The notes beneath the pieces were generated by a model, which was given only the letters and a program-made list of their open reading frames with translations, was not told the DNA's origin and searched no databases. Both the position numbers and the translations under genes were made by a program. Shown here piece by piece: positions 25,591-33,805 of a stretch of 64,000 bases of DNA. The stretch is from positions 186,001 through 250,000 of the forward strand of contig NZ_RQES01000019.1 of NCBI RefSeq assembly GCF_004769405.1. Direction: 5' to 3'. Each line of letters begins with the position of its first letter. Within the stretch, counting starts at the first letter, position 1. The stretch comes from Leptospira selangorensis. Lineage in GTDB: Bacteria; Spirochaetota; Leptospiria; Leptospirales; Leptospiraceae.

Positions 25591-27697
25591 AGAATTCCTT
25601 AGGAGTCAAAATCTCCGGTGCCTTGAAAGTAGCGGACATGATTACTTCGAAATCCCTGGTTAGAGGAAGGGTGGTGCGGATTTGTCCGGAGCTGTCCCTG
25701 TATTTTGCGCTCAGTCTCCACTGGTATTTTCCTTCCCTTAACTTATACAACTCTCGATAGTCGAAGGATTCTCCCTTAATTTCCTTTTTAAATACTGTTT
25801 TTAGGGTTTTTTGGTCTGCTTCTAAAAGCTCCAAAATGTATGCCTCGGATTTGCCTTCAATTTCCCAATAAAAAGACAAACTTGCTTTCTCATCCAGGTC
25901 TATCTTATCTCTATCCCTTGGATATACAGGAGAGACAAAAGGTGCAGAATCCGAGGTCTTAAATCCGGAAGAAGGGCTGCTCGTCAAAACCTCTCCCTCA
26001 GGAGAAAGAAGAGTAACTTTCCAATAATAATCACCAGGACCCGCAAGTGGCACTGAGTTTTGCCCTGAACGTACGGACGTTTCGAATATTTTAGAAGCAA
26101 AATTAGGATCTTTAGAAACTTCTAATTTATAAGTTCCGCTTGGATCCGGTCTGTCCCATCTGAATTGTAATTTGCCGTCCACAGGATGACCTAACTCTGA
26201 TCCGTCTTTAGGGAAAGAGAGTCGAATTGAACCAAGCGGTTTTAATATAAACTTACCAACAGAAGAAGAAATTGCCTCTTCCGAATTGGAACTTGCTTTA
26301 ATTCTCCAGAAGTACGTACCTTCTTTCCAGTCCAGATCAGGTTTCATAAAATTGGAGTTAGTCGATTTGGAGAAAAGTATATTTTTGAAATCGGAATCAG
26401 CGGCAATATCCAGGGAATAAGATTTAAATTCCTTGTTGGAACTCCAACTGAAGAAGGAACCGACCTTAAAGATACGAATTCCTATTTCTTCCCCTTGCAA
26501 AGGTTTAAGAAGTTTAGGAGGTTCCGCTTGTTCAGATTTACGCAAAACAAAAGAAATTGTATCCGAACTCAGTTCGGTGAATCCTTGTTTGTCGGAATTC
26601 ATTTTTACACGGGCGAAAAATTGGCCTTCGTTCTTAGGCTCCCATTTTAAAAATCCTGCGGAAGAATCCCCGGTATATACGATTTGTTTAAAGTTCGTGT
26701 CTGAAGAAACTTCTAGTTTATATTTTGTCTGAGAATCGAATGTATTCCATTGGAAACGGACAGGCGGCGCAGCCTCAGTATAGGAGAATGTTTCTTTATT
26801 GGTAGGGGAGACCAGTCTTGGTTTATTCCAGGAAACTAATTTAAAGTTTTTTGAAGAACTGAACTCGTCTTTGCCCGACTCGGGATTTTTGCCTGCAAGT
26901 CTCCAATAATAAGAACCGTTAGGAAGGGAAATGGAGGCGTTTGTTCCGCCTGCATTCAATTTTTTTAAACCTGTTCTGAATCCGGAATCTTTGGCGACTT
27001 CCAATCTGAAAGTTTTAACCGTTGGGGAATTTTTCCATTCGAATCTAACAGGTAAAGTTTCCGCAGCGATAGGGAAATAAGCTTTATCCGGAGGGGAGAC
27101 GGTTTCCAGATTTAATGTATGAACTTCTACTTTTCCGTCTTTTAGATCTGCAGACTGATTTTTACCTACTGTATTTTCTCCGGATGAGGAGGATACTTTA
27201 GCTTCTCCTTGTTTTACTTCCAGATTTAGGCCCTTGTTGTTTTCGTCTTTGGAAATTTTTAGATCGGAATTTCCTAAAGAGATCTTAGTATCTCCGGAGC
27301 TGATCTGCAGACTGCCGGAACCTCCACCGGTAGCTGAAAGTGAACCTGATACAAAACTGATCTTGTCCGTATCTTCCACAAGGATCATACTTCTTTCATC
27401 CATCCTGATCTCCGCAGTATTTTCACCATCGGTAAAAAGTAATACTGCTTCGGAACCTTCTTCTGTACGAATTGTATCCCTGTATCTGATCGGATCAGAC
27501 TCATCCAATTCTTCCCAGATAACTTCAGAATCAAGTTTTCTTAATATTTTGAGTTGTTTCGTTTTGAGTTCGCCAACTATCTTATTCGTCCCTGTTTTAG
27601 GGCCTGCATTGGCATATAGATATAATAGTCCCGAAAAAAAGAACAGTAGTAGAACTAAAGCAGTAACGACGACTCTGCCGTCATTCAAGTATTTCAT
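25580..27697 (-). CDS. FecR-domain protein with five Ig-like repeats
   Basis: The 705-residue protein has one N-terminal membrane helix (about residues 8-31). A FecR-type domain follows (about 45-185: RYRDTIRTEEGSEAVLLFTDG, MDERSMILVED, SGSLSA). Five repeats of about 100 residues come next, each with an F.W core, a Y.LEV..D..F strand pair and a closing G.Y.WR or close variant. FecR proteins normally sense outer-membrane events and regulate an ECF sigma factor; no sigma gene is here. Instead it overlaps an adenylate cyclase gene by 17 bases. It probably sits in the inner membrane with the repeats in the periplasm. Confidence 0.8.
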   Translation of the reverse strand: MKYLNDGRVVVTALVLLLFFFSGLLYLYANAGPKTGTNKIVGELKTKQLKILRKLDSEVIWEELDESDPIRYRDTIRTEEGSEAVLLFTDGENTAEIRMDERSMILVEDTDKISFVSGSLSATGGGSGSLQISSGDTKISLGNSDLKISKDENNKGLNLEVKQGEAKVSSSSGENTVGKNQSADLKDGKVEVHTLNLETVSPPDKAYFPIAAETLPVRFEWKNSPTVKTFRLEVAKDSGFRTGLKKLNAGGTNASISLPNGSYYWRLAGKNPESGKDEFSSSKNFKLVSWNKPRLVSPTNKETFSYTEAAPPVRFQWNTFDSQTKYKLEVSSDTNFKQIVYTGDSSAGFLKWEPKNEGQFFARVKMNSDKQGFTELSSDTISFVLRKSEQAEPPKLLKPLQGEEIGIRIFKVGSFFSWSSNKEFKSYSLDIAADSDFKNILFSKSTNSNFMKPDLDWKEGTYFWRIKASSNSEEAISSSVGKFILKPLGSIRLSFPKDGSELGHPVDGKLQFRWDRPDPSGTYKLEVSKDPNFASKIFETSVRSGQNSVPLAGPGDYYWKVTLLSPEGEVLTSSPSSGFKTSDSAPFVSPVYPRDRDKIDLDEKASLSFYWEIEGKSEAYILELLEADQKTLKTVFKKEIKGESFDYRELYKLREGKYQWRLSAKYRDSSGQIRTTLPLTRDFEVIMSATFKAPEILTPKEFYVE

Positions 27698-30338
27698 ACT
27701 TTAATTCCTCTTCTTCATCTCCTGTTTTTGTTTTTTTCTTAGATTCGTATTCTATTCCGAGTTTTCTTCTCAGATCATTTAGATCCCTCGGGCGATCCAT
27801 ATCGTCTTTTCTACCTAGAACTGCGTAAATGGTTTGGGGTTCTTCTTTTCCCTTCACCTTGATAGATTGCATTTTTTCGACCGCAAAAATATCTTTTACA
27901 TGATTCAGTAGATCTTGTGTAATTAAAATATCCGTACCAAACGGTTTGTTCAACGCTTCCACTCGAGAGGCGAGGTTCACTGCGTCACCGATTACGGTAT
28001 ATTCTAATCTTTCTTCCGAACCGATCTGACCTGCGATCACCGGTCCAAAATTAAGACCACAACCGATACGGATGATCGGTTTTTTATCTCCGCCTCTTCC
28101 TTCGTTAAACTTAATAAGTGCCGCTCTCATTAAAAGTGCGCCGTTCACTGCATTTTCTGCGTCTTGTTCCGAGGTGCGAACTGCTCCCCAGGTTGCCATG
28201 ATCGCGTCACCGATAAACTTATCCACAATCCCATGGGTATCGTTCACACAACGAACCATCTCGGTCATGTACTCGTTTAAGAATTCTACTACTTCTTCCG
28301 GTTGTAGTTTTTCCGATATAGCTGTGAAGGAACGAATATCCGAGAAGAAGATAGCACACATCTTTCTTTCCCCACCCAGAGTGAGTTCCTTGTTCAGGAC
28401 CATTTCGGCGATCTCTTTGTTTACGAAACGGCCAAGTGCGTCCTTCACCTTTTCCCTTTCTTCCAGACCTTTTCCCATACTTACGAAATAATCCGTTAGA
28501 ACGCCGATCTCGTCCCTTGTGGAAGACTTGATCCCTATCCTGAAATTTCCTTTGGCAATCTCTACCGTTGCAGTCAGAAGTTTTAATACCGGAATGGTAA
28601 TGGTTCTGGCTAAGAAGAATACGATGATAAGTGCGACACAAAGTGCGATCGCCATGATTAAAAGGTTTTTGGTCTGGATACGATATACCATCTCAAAAAC
28701 TTTTTCTTCCGGAACGGATACGATTACTCCTGCTCCACCAAAACCTAGTTTTTGGTAAGAACCGTAATATCTAGTCTTAGTTGAATCCTCATATCTAGTT
28801 TGTTGGCTGTCCTCTCTTACGGAAGAAAGCATGGTCTCGAAAATAGGGAGATCCGACCAATTTGTTTGGGCCGCAAGAAGTTGGAGATCGTAATGTGCGA
28901 TGAGATCTCCGTCTCCGTTGATCAAAAATGGCACGTTAATATCTTGTTTTTGGAATACGGATAATAGTCTCTCTGCTCTGATGATATAGAGTAAAATAGA
29001 CTTACTTTGGGAATCATATACTGAAATAGAAAAAGTAGGCTCTTTAAAATTAGCGGTGAGATTGTCTATTCTTCCGCCTGATTGGATCGTCTTTAAAAAA
29101 GAAGATTCTTTTTGGGAAACTGCTGCATCTAATTCATCTCTATTAGAAGAAATCCCTTCCAAGTAGGAATCATTATAAAGAACCGTTCTTTTTTTAAGCT
29201 TATCTCCTTCTGCGGAATAAATCCCCGCTAAAAGGAAATCAGGTTCGTTCCTGAAAAATAGATCCGCATAAGCACCTGGACCCTTCGGATCCAAAAGTTT
29301 TTCCGTGAGAGTTTTTCCTTTATCTCGAATATCTTTTAGATCCGATTTTACTTTGATCCCTAAAATATTCACCAAAGAAAAGTTAGTCTCTAATACTCTG
29401 ACTTCGTAATTCTTTTTGAACTCGCTAGACGCATATAAAATAACCGTGGAAACCGTAACAGTGAGTAAAAGAGAGATCACCGCCATCAATTTTAGCTGAA
29501 GAGGGAATTTCGCGGTCGTTGCTAAATCTCCCATATCCGCAGAAGGGTTGGGGGTGGATTCTTTTTTTGGAATATTCTTCTTTTCTGATATTACAGGAGG
29601 TTGTGGTGCTTCTGAAACAGTCTCCGTAGTTTCAGTCTCCTGTTTTTCTCCCGAGAATACCGTATCAAATGAAATTACAGGCTTACTTTCTAGTGTGCGG
29701 AAATTCTCTGCCTCTTGGAATTTCGGGACCTTCTTCTTTCCGTTGGAATCTTTATGACCGTTTTTGAAAACTCCTAGTTCGATTCCGGAAACTGCCAAAG
29801 GAAGTTCTTTTAGAAAAAGAGAAAATTCTCCTCTGCTAGAATCGGGAATTTCTTTAGGAGCTTTTTTGCGGGAAGCATAGGTTTTAAATTCTCCTAAGAA
29901 TGTCGCCTCTGCTTCTCCTTGTAAGCTAGGAAACCAAGCACCTAACTCACCGGAGGCGATATGTGGATAAGAAGAAATTACCATTTTGGAAAGTATCACT
30001 TCCCATCTTTCTTCTAATTCTTCGGGGATTAAAAATAAGATATTAGATTTGGCTGCTGCTGAGATTAATTTCCAAGCAGAGTAGAATACCGACTCGTTTG
30101 TTTCAGGTCCGGGAGGAATTTCTAATGCGAATAATTTCCATTCTCCTGCATGCAAAACTTCTTCTAAATTAGTAACTAATGAAGAACCTTTTTCCGAGAA
30201 TACGCAGACTACAGTTTTGATCCCCAGATCTGCCCAGGCTCTTAATTCGTCCTGGTTTTGAACCTGATCCTTTGCTCTGGCCCAGAAGGCGACCGCACCA
30301 TTTGGTCCGAACGGAATGTATTTTGTAGATGATGGCAT
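27681..30338 (-). CDS. Membrane class III adenylate cyclase with sensor domain
   Basis: The 885-residue protein has an N-terminal cytoplasmic domain (about 1-150) that may be a degenerate phosphatase fold, then a low-complexity linker. TM1 (about 279-305), an extracytoplasmic sensor region, TM2 (about 558-582), HAMP (about 583-635) and the cyclase domain (about 655-835) follow. Catalytic motifs: metal Asp residues in FFSDIRSFTA and VDKFIGDAIM, the substrate Lys in the latter, and NLASR in the transition-state loop. The second base-recognition position reads Thr (EYTVIGDAVN), as in class IIIb enzymes, which respond to bicarbonate. It most likely makes cAMP. Gene start: ATG at 30338. Confidence 0.87.
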   Translation of the reverse strand: MPSSTKYIPFGPNGAVAFWARAKDQVQNQDELRAWADLGIKTVVCVFSEKGSSLVTNLEEVLHAGEWKLFALEIPPGPETNESVFYSAWKLISAAAKSNILFLIPEELEERWEVILSKMVISSYPHIASGELGAWFPSLQGEAEATFLGEFKTYASRKKAPKEIPDSSRGEFSLFLKELPLAVSGIELGVFKNGHKDSNGKKKVPKFQEAENFRTLESKPVISFDTVFSGEKQETETTETVSEAPQPPVISEKKNIPKKESTPNPSADMGDLATTAKFPLQLKLMAVISLLLTVTVSTVILYASSEFKKNYEVRVLETNFSLVNILGIKVKSDLKDIRDKGKTLTEKLLDPKGPGAYADLFFRNEPDFLLAGIYSAEGDKLKKRTVLYNDSYLEGISSNRDELDAAVSQKESSFLKTIQSGGRIDNLTANFKEPTFSISVYDSQSKSILLYIIRAERLLSVFQKQDINVPFLINGDGDLIAHYDLQLLAAQTNWSDLPIFETMLSSVREDSQQTRYEDSTKTRYYGSYQKLGFGGAGVIVSVPEEKVFEMVYRIQTKNLLIMAIALCVALIIVFFLARTITIPVLKLLTATVEIAKGNFRIGIKSSTRDEIGVLTDYFVSMGKGLEEREKVKDALGRFVNKEIAEMVLNKELTLGGERKMCAIFFSDIRSFTAISEKLQPEEVVEFLNEYMTEMVRCVNDTHGIVDKFIGDAIMATWGAVRTSEQDAENAVNGALLMRAALIKFNEGRGGDKKPIIRIGCGLNFGPVIAGQIGSEERLEYTVIGDAVNLASRVEALNKPFGTDILITQDLLNHVKDIFAVEKMQSIKVKGKEEPQTIYAVLGRKDDMDRPRDLNDLRRKLGIEYESKKKTKTGDEEEELKYEILE

Positions 30339-30553
30339 TTTGTTCCTAAGGAAGTTCCGGAATAAAAATTCTCTTTTAGAAAGCTAAAAAATCGATCCGT
30401 CTAGCGGAAAGTAGATTCTGGAAATCCTCCGTTAAATTATCGGAACAACGGCATTCTATATTGAAAACAAGTCGAATGCGTTCTTCCTAATCTAGGATAC
30501 CTATTTGGTTGCTTATACGGACATTGTTGAGAATTTGGACTTTGAGGATATTT

Positions 30554-31009
30554 ATGGCAACTGCTAAGTTTACCACCAACCGCGGGACCTTCTCCGTTTT
30601 ATTGGAAGATGAGAAGGCTCCGATCACTGCCGGGAATTTCATCCAATTGGCTCAAAAAGGCTTTTATAATGGCCTGATCTTTCACAGAATTATTGCAAAC
30701 TTTATGATACAAGGCGGTTGCCCTCAAGGAACCGGAACTGGTGGACCGGGGTATAAGATCCAAGACGAGTTTCATCCAGAACTTAAAAACAAAAAGTATA
30801 CGATCTCCATGGCAAACGCAGGACCGAATACTGGTGGTTCTCAGTTTTTCATCAATGTGAGAGACAATCTATATCTAGACAATCGCCACGCGGTTTTTGG
30901 CCATGTGAGTGAGGGAGAAGACATAGTCCAAAGTATCTCCGAAACTCCTACCGCTCCAGGAGATCGTCCTCTCCAGCCAGTGGTAATTGAGACGATAGAG
31001 ATCATCTAA
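30554..31009 (+). CDS. Cyclophilin-type peptidyl-prolyl isomerase
   Basis: The 151-residue cytoplasmic cyclophilin has no signal peptide. The active-site segments are [28 protein letters not shown] and HAVFGHV, keeping the catalytic Arg and the substrate-pocket Phe and Gln. I chose the ATG at 30554 with GAGGA six bases upstream; an in-frame upstream start (30509) has no site. The 215 bases between it and the divergent cyclase gene must hold promoters for both directions, but I cannot place them firmly. Two hairpin-forming sequences follow the stop. Confidence 0.9.
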   Translation: MATAKFTTNRGTFSVLLEDEKAPITAGNFIQLAQKGFYNGLIFHRIIANFMIQGGCPQGTGTGGPGYKIQDEFHPELKNKKYTISMANAGPNTGGSQFFINVRDNLYLDNRHAVFGHVSEGEDIVQSISETPTAPGDRPLQPVVIETIEII

Positions 31010-31017
31010 CGCATCCC

Positions 31018-31039
31018 TTGTGGGATACCAATTCCACAA
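31018..31039. repeat. Imperfect inverted repeat TTGTGG...CCACAA after the cyclophilin gene
   Basis: TTGTGGGATACC is followed by AATTCCACAA, giving 6-bp arms around a 10-base centre. Its GGGA..TTCC layout resembles the 16-bp palindrome at 1559 and 53692. An overlapping smaller hairpin (ATCCC, loop TTGT, GGGAT at 31013-31026) is an alternative fold. It may be the cyclophilin terminator. Confidence 0.35.
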
Positions 31040-31091
31040 ACTCCATAAAAAGTCGAAATATGCTTGAAAATATCTATATTTCGCCATAATT

Positions 31092-31123
31092 AGAGGCCTC
31101 TGCCCGGAATATCTATTCCGGGC
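31092..31123 (+). promoter_or_regulatory. Two adjacent perfect palindromes just before the kinase start at 31134
   Basis: AGAGGCCTCT (31092-31101) is a 10-bp palindrome. Immediately after it, GCCCGGAATA (31102-31111), a 2-base loop and TATTCCGGGC (31114-31123) form a 10-bp perfect hairpin ending 10 bases before the ATG. They overlap the expected ribosome-binding region. They could be an operator (protein site) or a translational or terminator hairpin; there is no T-run. Confidence 0.5.
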
Positions 31124-31133
31124 GGATCTATTT

Positions 31134-33359
31134 ATGGGTTCTCGTTCTACTATTATTTCAGATTCAAGCCCAGGCAATCCCAAGTCCTTACTGGATTATA
31201 TCCTCTCCAATTCTCCCATCGTATTATTTTCCGCTGACGAAACCGGGCTCATGAACTTCGCCTCGGGCAAGGCGTTAGACATGCTTGGTTTGGATTCAAG
31301 CGCATTCATAGGGACTAACTTTGTACAACATGAATGGAACGCAGAATTAAGGGAAGAAGACGGGACTGTCCGTAGTCTGGAACAAACGGACGCTCTAAGG
31401 TTAGTACTTTCAGGGAAAGAGATCAGTGCAGAAACGGTTTTTTTAGGAAGGCATTTTGCCGTAAGGATCTCTCCCGCGATCGGGGATGACGGAAACATAA
31501 GAGGACTCGTAGGAGTTTCTTTAGATATTACGGATCGTAGGATCGCGGAAGACATATTAGAAAAACGTACTGTAGATTTTCAGACACTGATAGGTGCGTT
31601 ACCGGTTGTTGTATTTTCCATTTCTCCGGAAGGAAGGATCATACTCGCCGACGGAAAAGGATTAGAAAGATTAAAGATCAATCCTAAGGAAGTGGTAGGC
31701 AAAACCATTTTTGAACGGGCAGGGAATAGACCCGAGGTCATGGAAGCATTCTCTAAATCTCTTCAGGGAGAAGAGAGTATCTATCATACGAATCAGAATG
31801 GTCTTCTCTTGGAAACGAGAATGTATCCAAGGATAGGGAAGAACGGTCGTATCCAAGAAATATTAGGAATTGTTTATGATATTTCCGATCGAAAAGAATA
31901 CGAGGATAGAATTCGTAAGAACGAGGAGAAGTATCGGAATTTATTCCAAAATAATCCTCAGATCATGTTCGTATTTGAAAGATCTTCTCTTCAGATACTG
32001 GCGGTGAACCAAACAGCTATCCAGACTTATGGATATTCTGAAAAAGAATTTATTGGAAAAGACGTTTCGGATCTTAGGCTTCCGGAAGATAGGGAGTCGA
32101 TGAGGGAGAAGATCAAGGGACTAAAAACCGGTCTGAATTTCTTCCAAGAATTGAAACATATTAGAAAAGACGGAAGTATCATTTATTTAGATATAGTTTC
32201 ATCCCCCATCCAATTCCAAGAAACTGAGGCGGTTCTGGCCTCCGCAATCGATGTTTCTGAAAGAGTTAAGATGACAAAAGAAAATCGTTTTAATTTGGAA
32301 GTTATCTCTCAAATCAACGATGCGATCATCGCATTAGACGGTGATATGAAAATCACTTATTATAATAGTTATGCCGCGAAAATGTACGAGGTAGAAGAGG
32401 GGGAATGTTTAGGAAAACATTATACTTCTCTTTTTGAAGAGGATTGGATCTCCGAGGAAAATTACAAATCCGCTATGGAAGATTGGAAAAACCTTGGAGC
32501 TTCCAAAAGGGAGCTGATCCATACCTTAAGATCCGGTAGAAAAATCACGATCGAAAGTAATTTCAAAAAGATTAATGCAGAAGGTTATCTGGTTCCGGGG
32601 CTTATCATGGTAAATCGGGACATTTCCGAAAAAATAGAATCCAGAAAATCCCTAGAAGAAGCACTTTATGGTTTAGCGAAAACGAATAAAGAGCTGGAAC
32701 AATTTGCATATATTGCTTCTCACGATCTACAAGAACCGCTTAGGACTATCGCAAGTTATCTGCAATTATTGGAGAGAAAATTTTCGGAAGAAATAAAACC
32801 CGAGATGAGGGAATTCATCCATGTATCTGTAGAAGCCGCAAAAAGACAACAGGGGTTAATCGAAAGCCTTTTGAGTTATTCCAGAGTGGGTTCCGATTCC
32901 GTAAAAAAATCAAAAGGGAATACGAATCTGATTTTGGACGAGATAAAAAAGGATCTTTCTTCCGTAATACAGGAAACCAAGGCGAATCTGGTTTTAGAAG
33001 GTCCTTTTCCGGAAGTGTATGCGGACCAAGACCAGATTAGGCGTTTATTCAGTAATCTGATCTCCAACGGGATCAAGTTCCGTTCTCCAACTAGAAGTCC
33101 GGAGATCCGGATCAAAGTCAAAAATGTCCCCGGCGCTAACGTGTTTTCGGTTGCCGATAACGGGATAGGTATGGATTCCAAATACTTCGATCGTATTTTT
33201 ATCATATTCCAAAAATTGCATACAAGATCGGAATATCCCGGAACAGGGATCGGGTTGTCTATTTGCAAAAAAATCGTAGAAAATCACGGCGGAAAAATTT
33301 GGGTCCAGTCTTCCGTTGGAAAAGGGTCCGAGTTTTTTTTCTCCCTGCCAGAGGTTTAA
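31134..33359 (+). CDS. Four-PAS histidine kinase with phytochrome-type catalytic core
   Basis: The 741-residue soluble kinase has four PAS domains over about residues 20-510. A HisKA domain follows with the acceptor His in FAYIASHDLQEPLRTIASYL (about 525-545), then a HATPase (DNGIGMD, FQKLHTR, GTGIGLSICKKIVENHGG). The SHDLQEPLR spelling is typical of cyanobacterial-phytochrome-like kinases, which pair with small Rcp1-type regulators. Such a regulator begins two bases after this stop. No bilin-binding GAF domain is present, so the signal enters through PAS domains and is unknown. Confidence 0.88.
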   Translation: MGSRSTIISDSSPGNPKSLLDYILSNSPIVLFSADETGLMNFASGKALDMLGLDSSAFIGTNFVQHEWNAELREEDGTVRSLEQTDALRLVLSGKEISAETVFLGRHFAVRISPAIGDDGNIRGLVGVSLDITDRRIAEDILEKRTVDFQTLIGALPVVVFSISPEGRIILADGKGLERLKINPKEVVGKTIFERAGNRPEVMEAFSKSLQGEESIYHTNQNGLLLETRMYPRIGKNGRIQEILGIVYDISDRKEYEDRIRKNEEKYRNLFQNNPQIMFVFERSSLQILAVNQTAIQTYGYSEKEFIGKDVSDLRLPEDRESMREKIKGLKTGLNFFQELKHIRKDGSIIYLDIVSSPIQFQETEAVLASAIDVSERVKMTKENRFNLEVISQINDAIIALDGDMKITYYNSYAAKMYEVEEGECLGKHYTSLFEEDWISEENYKSAMEDWKNLGASKRELIHTLRSGRKITIESNFKKINAEGYLVPGLIMVNRDISEKIESRKSLEEALYGLAKTNKELEQFAYIASHDLQEPLRTIASYLQLLERKFSEEIKPEMREFIHVSVEAAKRQQGLIESLLSYSRVGSDSVKKSKGNTNLILDEIKKDLSSVIQETKANLVLEGPFPEVYADQDQIRRLFSNLISNGIKFRSPTRSPEIRIKVKNVPGANVFSVADNGIGMDSKYFDRIFIIFQKLHTRSEYPGTGIGLSICKKIVENHGGKIWVQSSVGKGSEFFFSLPEV

Positions 33360-33361
33360 TT

Positions 33362-33805
33362 ATGAGTGCTTCTTCTAAACAATATTTTGATATTCTTTTG
33401 GTAGAGGACAATCCTGCGGATGTTCGCCTCACCATAGAAGCATTGAACGATCTTAAATCGGAAAAAAGACTTTTTGTAGCAAAAGACGGAGAGGAAGCGA
33501 TCGACTTCGTAAAAGGAGAAGGTGAATTCGTAGGAGCAAGGCGCCCTGATCTGATCCTTTTAGATCTGAACCTTCCTAAAAAGAACGGATTGGAAGTTTT
33601 GGAGGAACTTAAATCGGATCCTGAATACAAAAGGATCCCTGTTGTGGTATTGACTACTTCCGGATCTGAAAGGGATATTATAGCCACTTTCAATTTACAC
33701 GCGAACTCATATATACAGAAACCGGTGGAATACGATAATTTTTTGGAAGCAATGGATACGTTACGCATCTATTGGTTCAAAACTTCGAGGTTACCACCAA
33801 AATGA
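33362..33805 (+). CDS. Rcp1-like single-domain response regulator
   Basis: The 147-residue protein is one receiver domain: acidic pair in LLVEDNPADVRL, phospho-acceptor Asp68 in LILLDLNLPKKNGLEVL, Thr/Ser switch in VVVLTTSG and Lys in SYIQKPVEY. The DNPADVRL and LTTSGSERDI spelling is that of the Rcp1/CheY-like regulators encoded next to phytochrome-type kinases. It lies between the kinase (two bases away) and the hybrid protein, whose ATG overlaps its stop (ATGA). An in-frame earlier start at 33263 lies inside the kinase and is not used here. Confidence 0.88.
   Translation: MSASSKQYFDILLVEDNPADVRLTIEALNDLKSEKRLFVAKDGEEAIDFVKGEGEFVGARRPDLILLDLNLPKKNGLEVLEELKSDPEYKRIPVVVLTTSGSERDIIATFNLHANSYIQKPVEYDNFLEAMDTLRIYWFKTSRLPPK

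Noticed and set aside
30509..30553. Longer cyclophilin starting at 30509
   Set aside because: It adds residues unlike cyclophilins and lacks a ribosome-binding site; GAGGA supports 30554.
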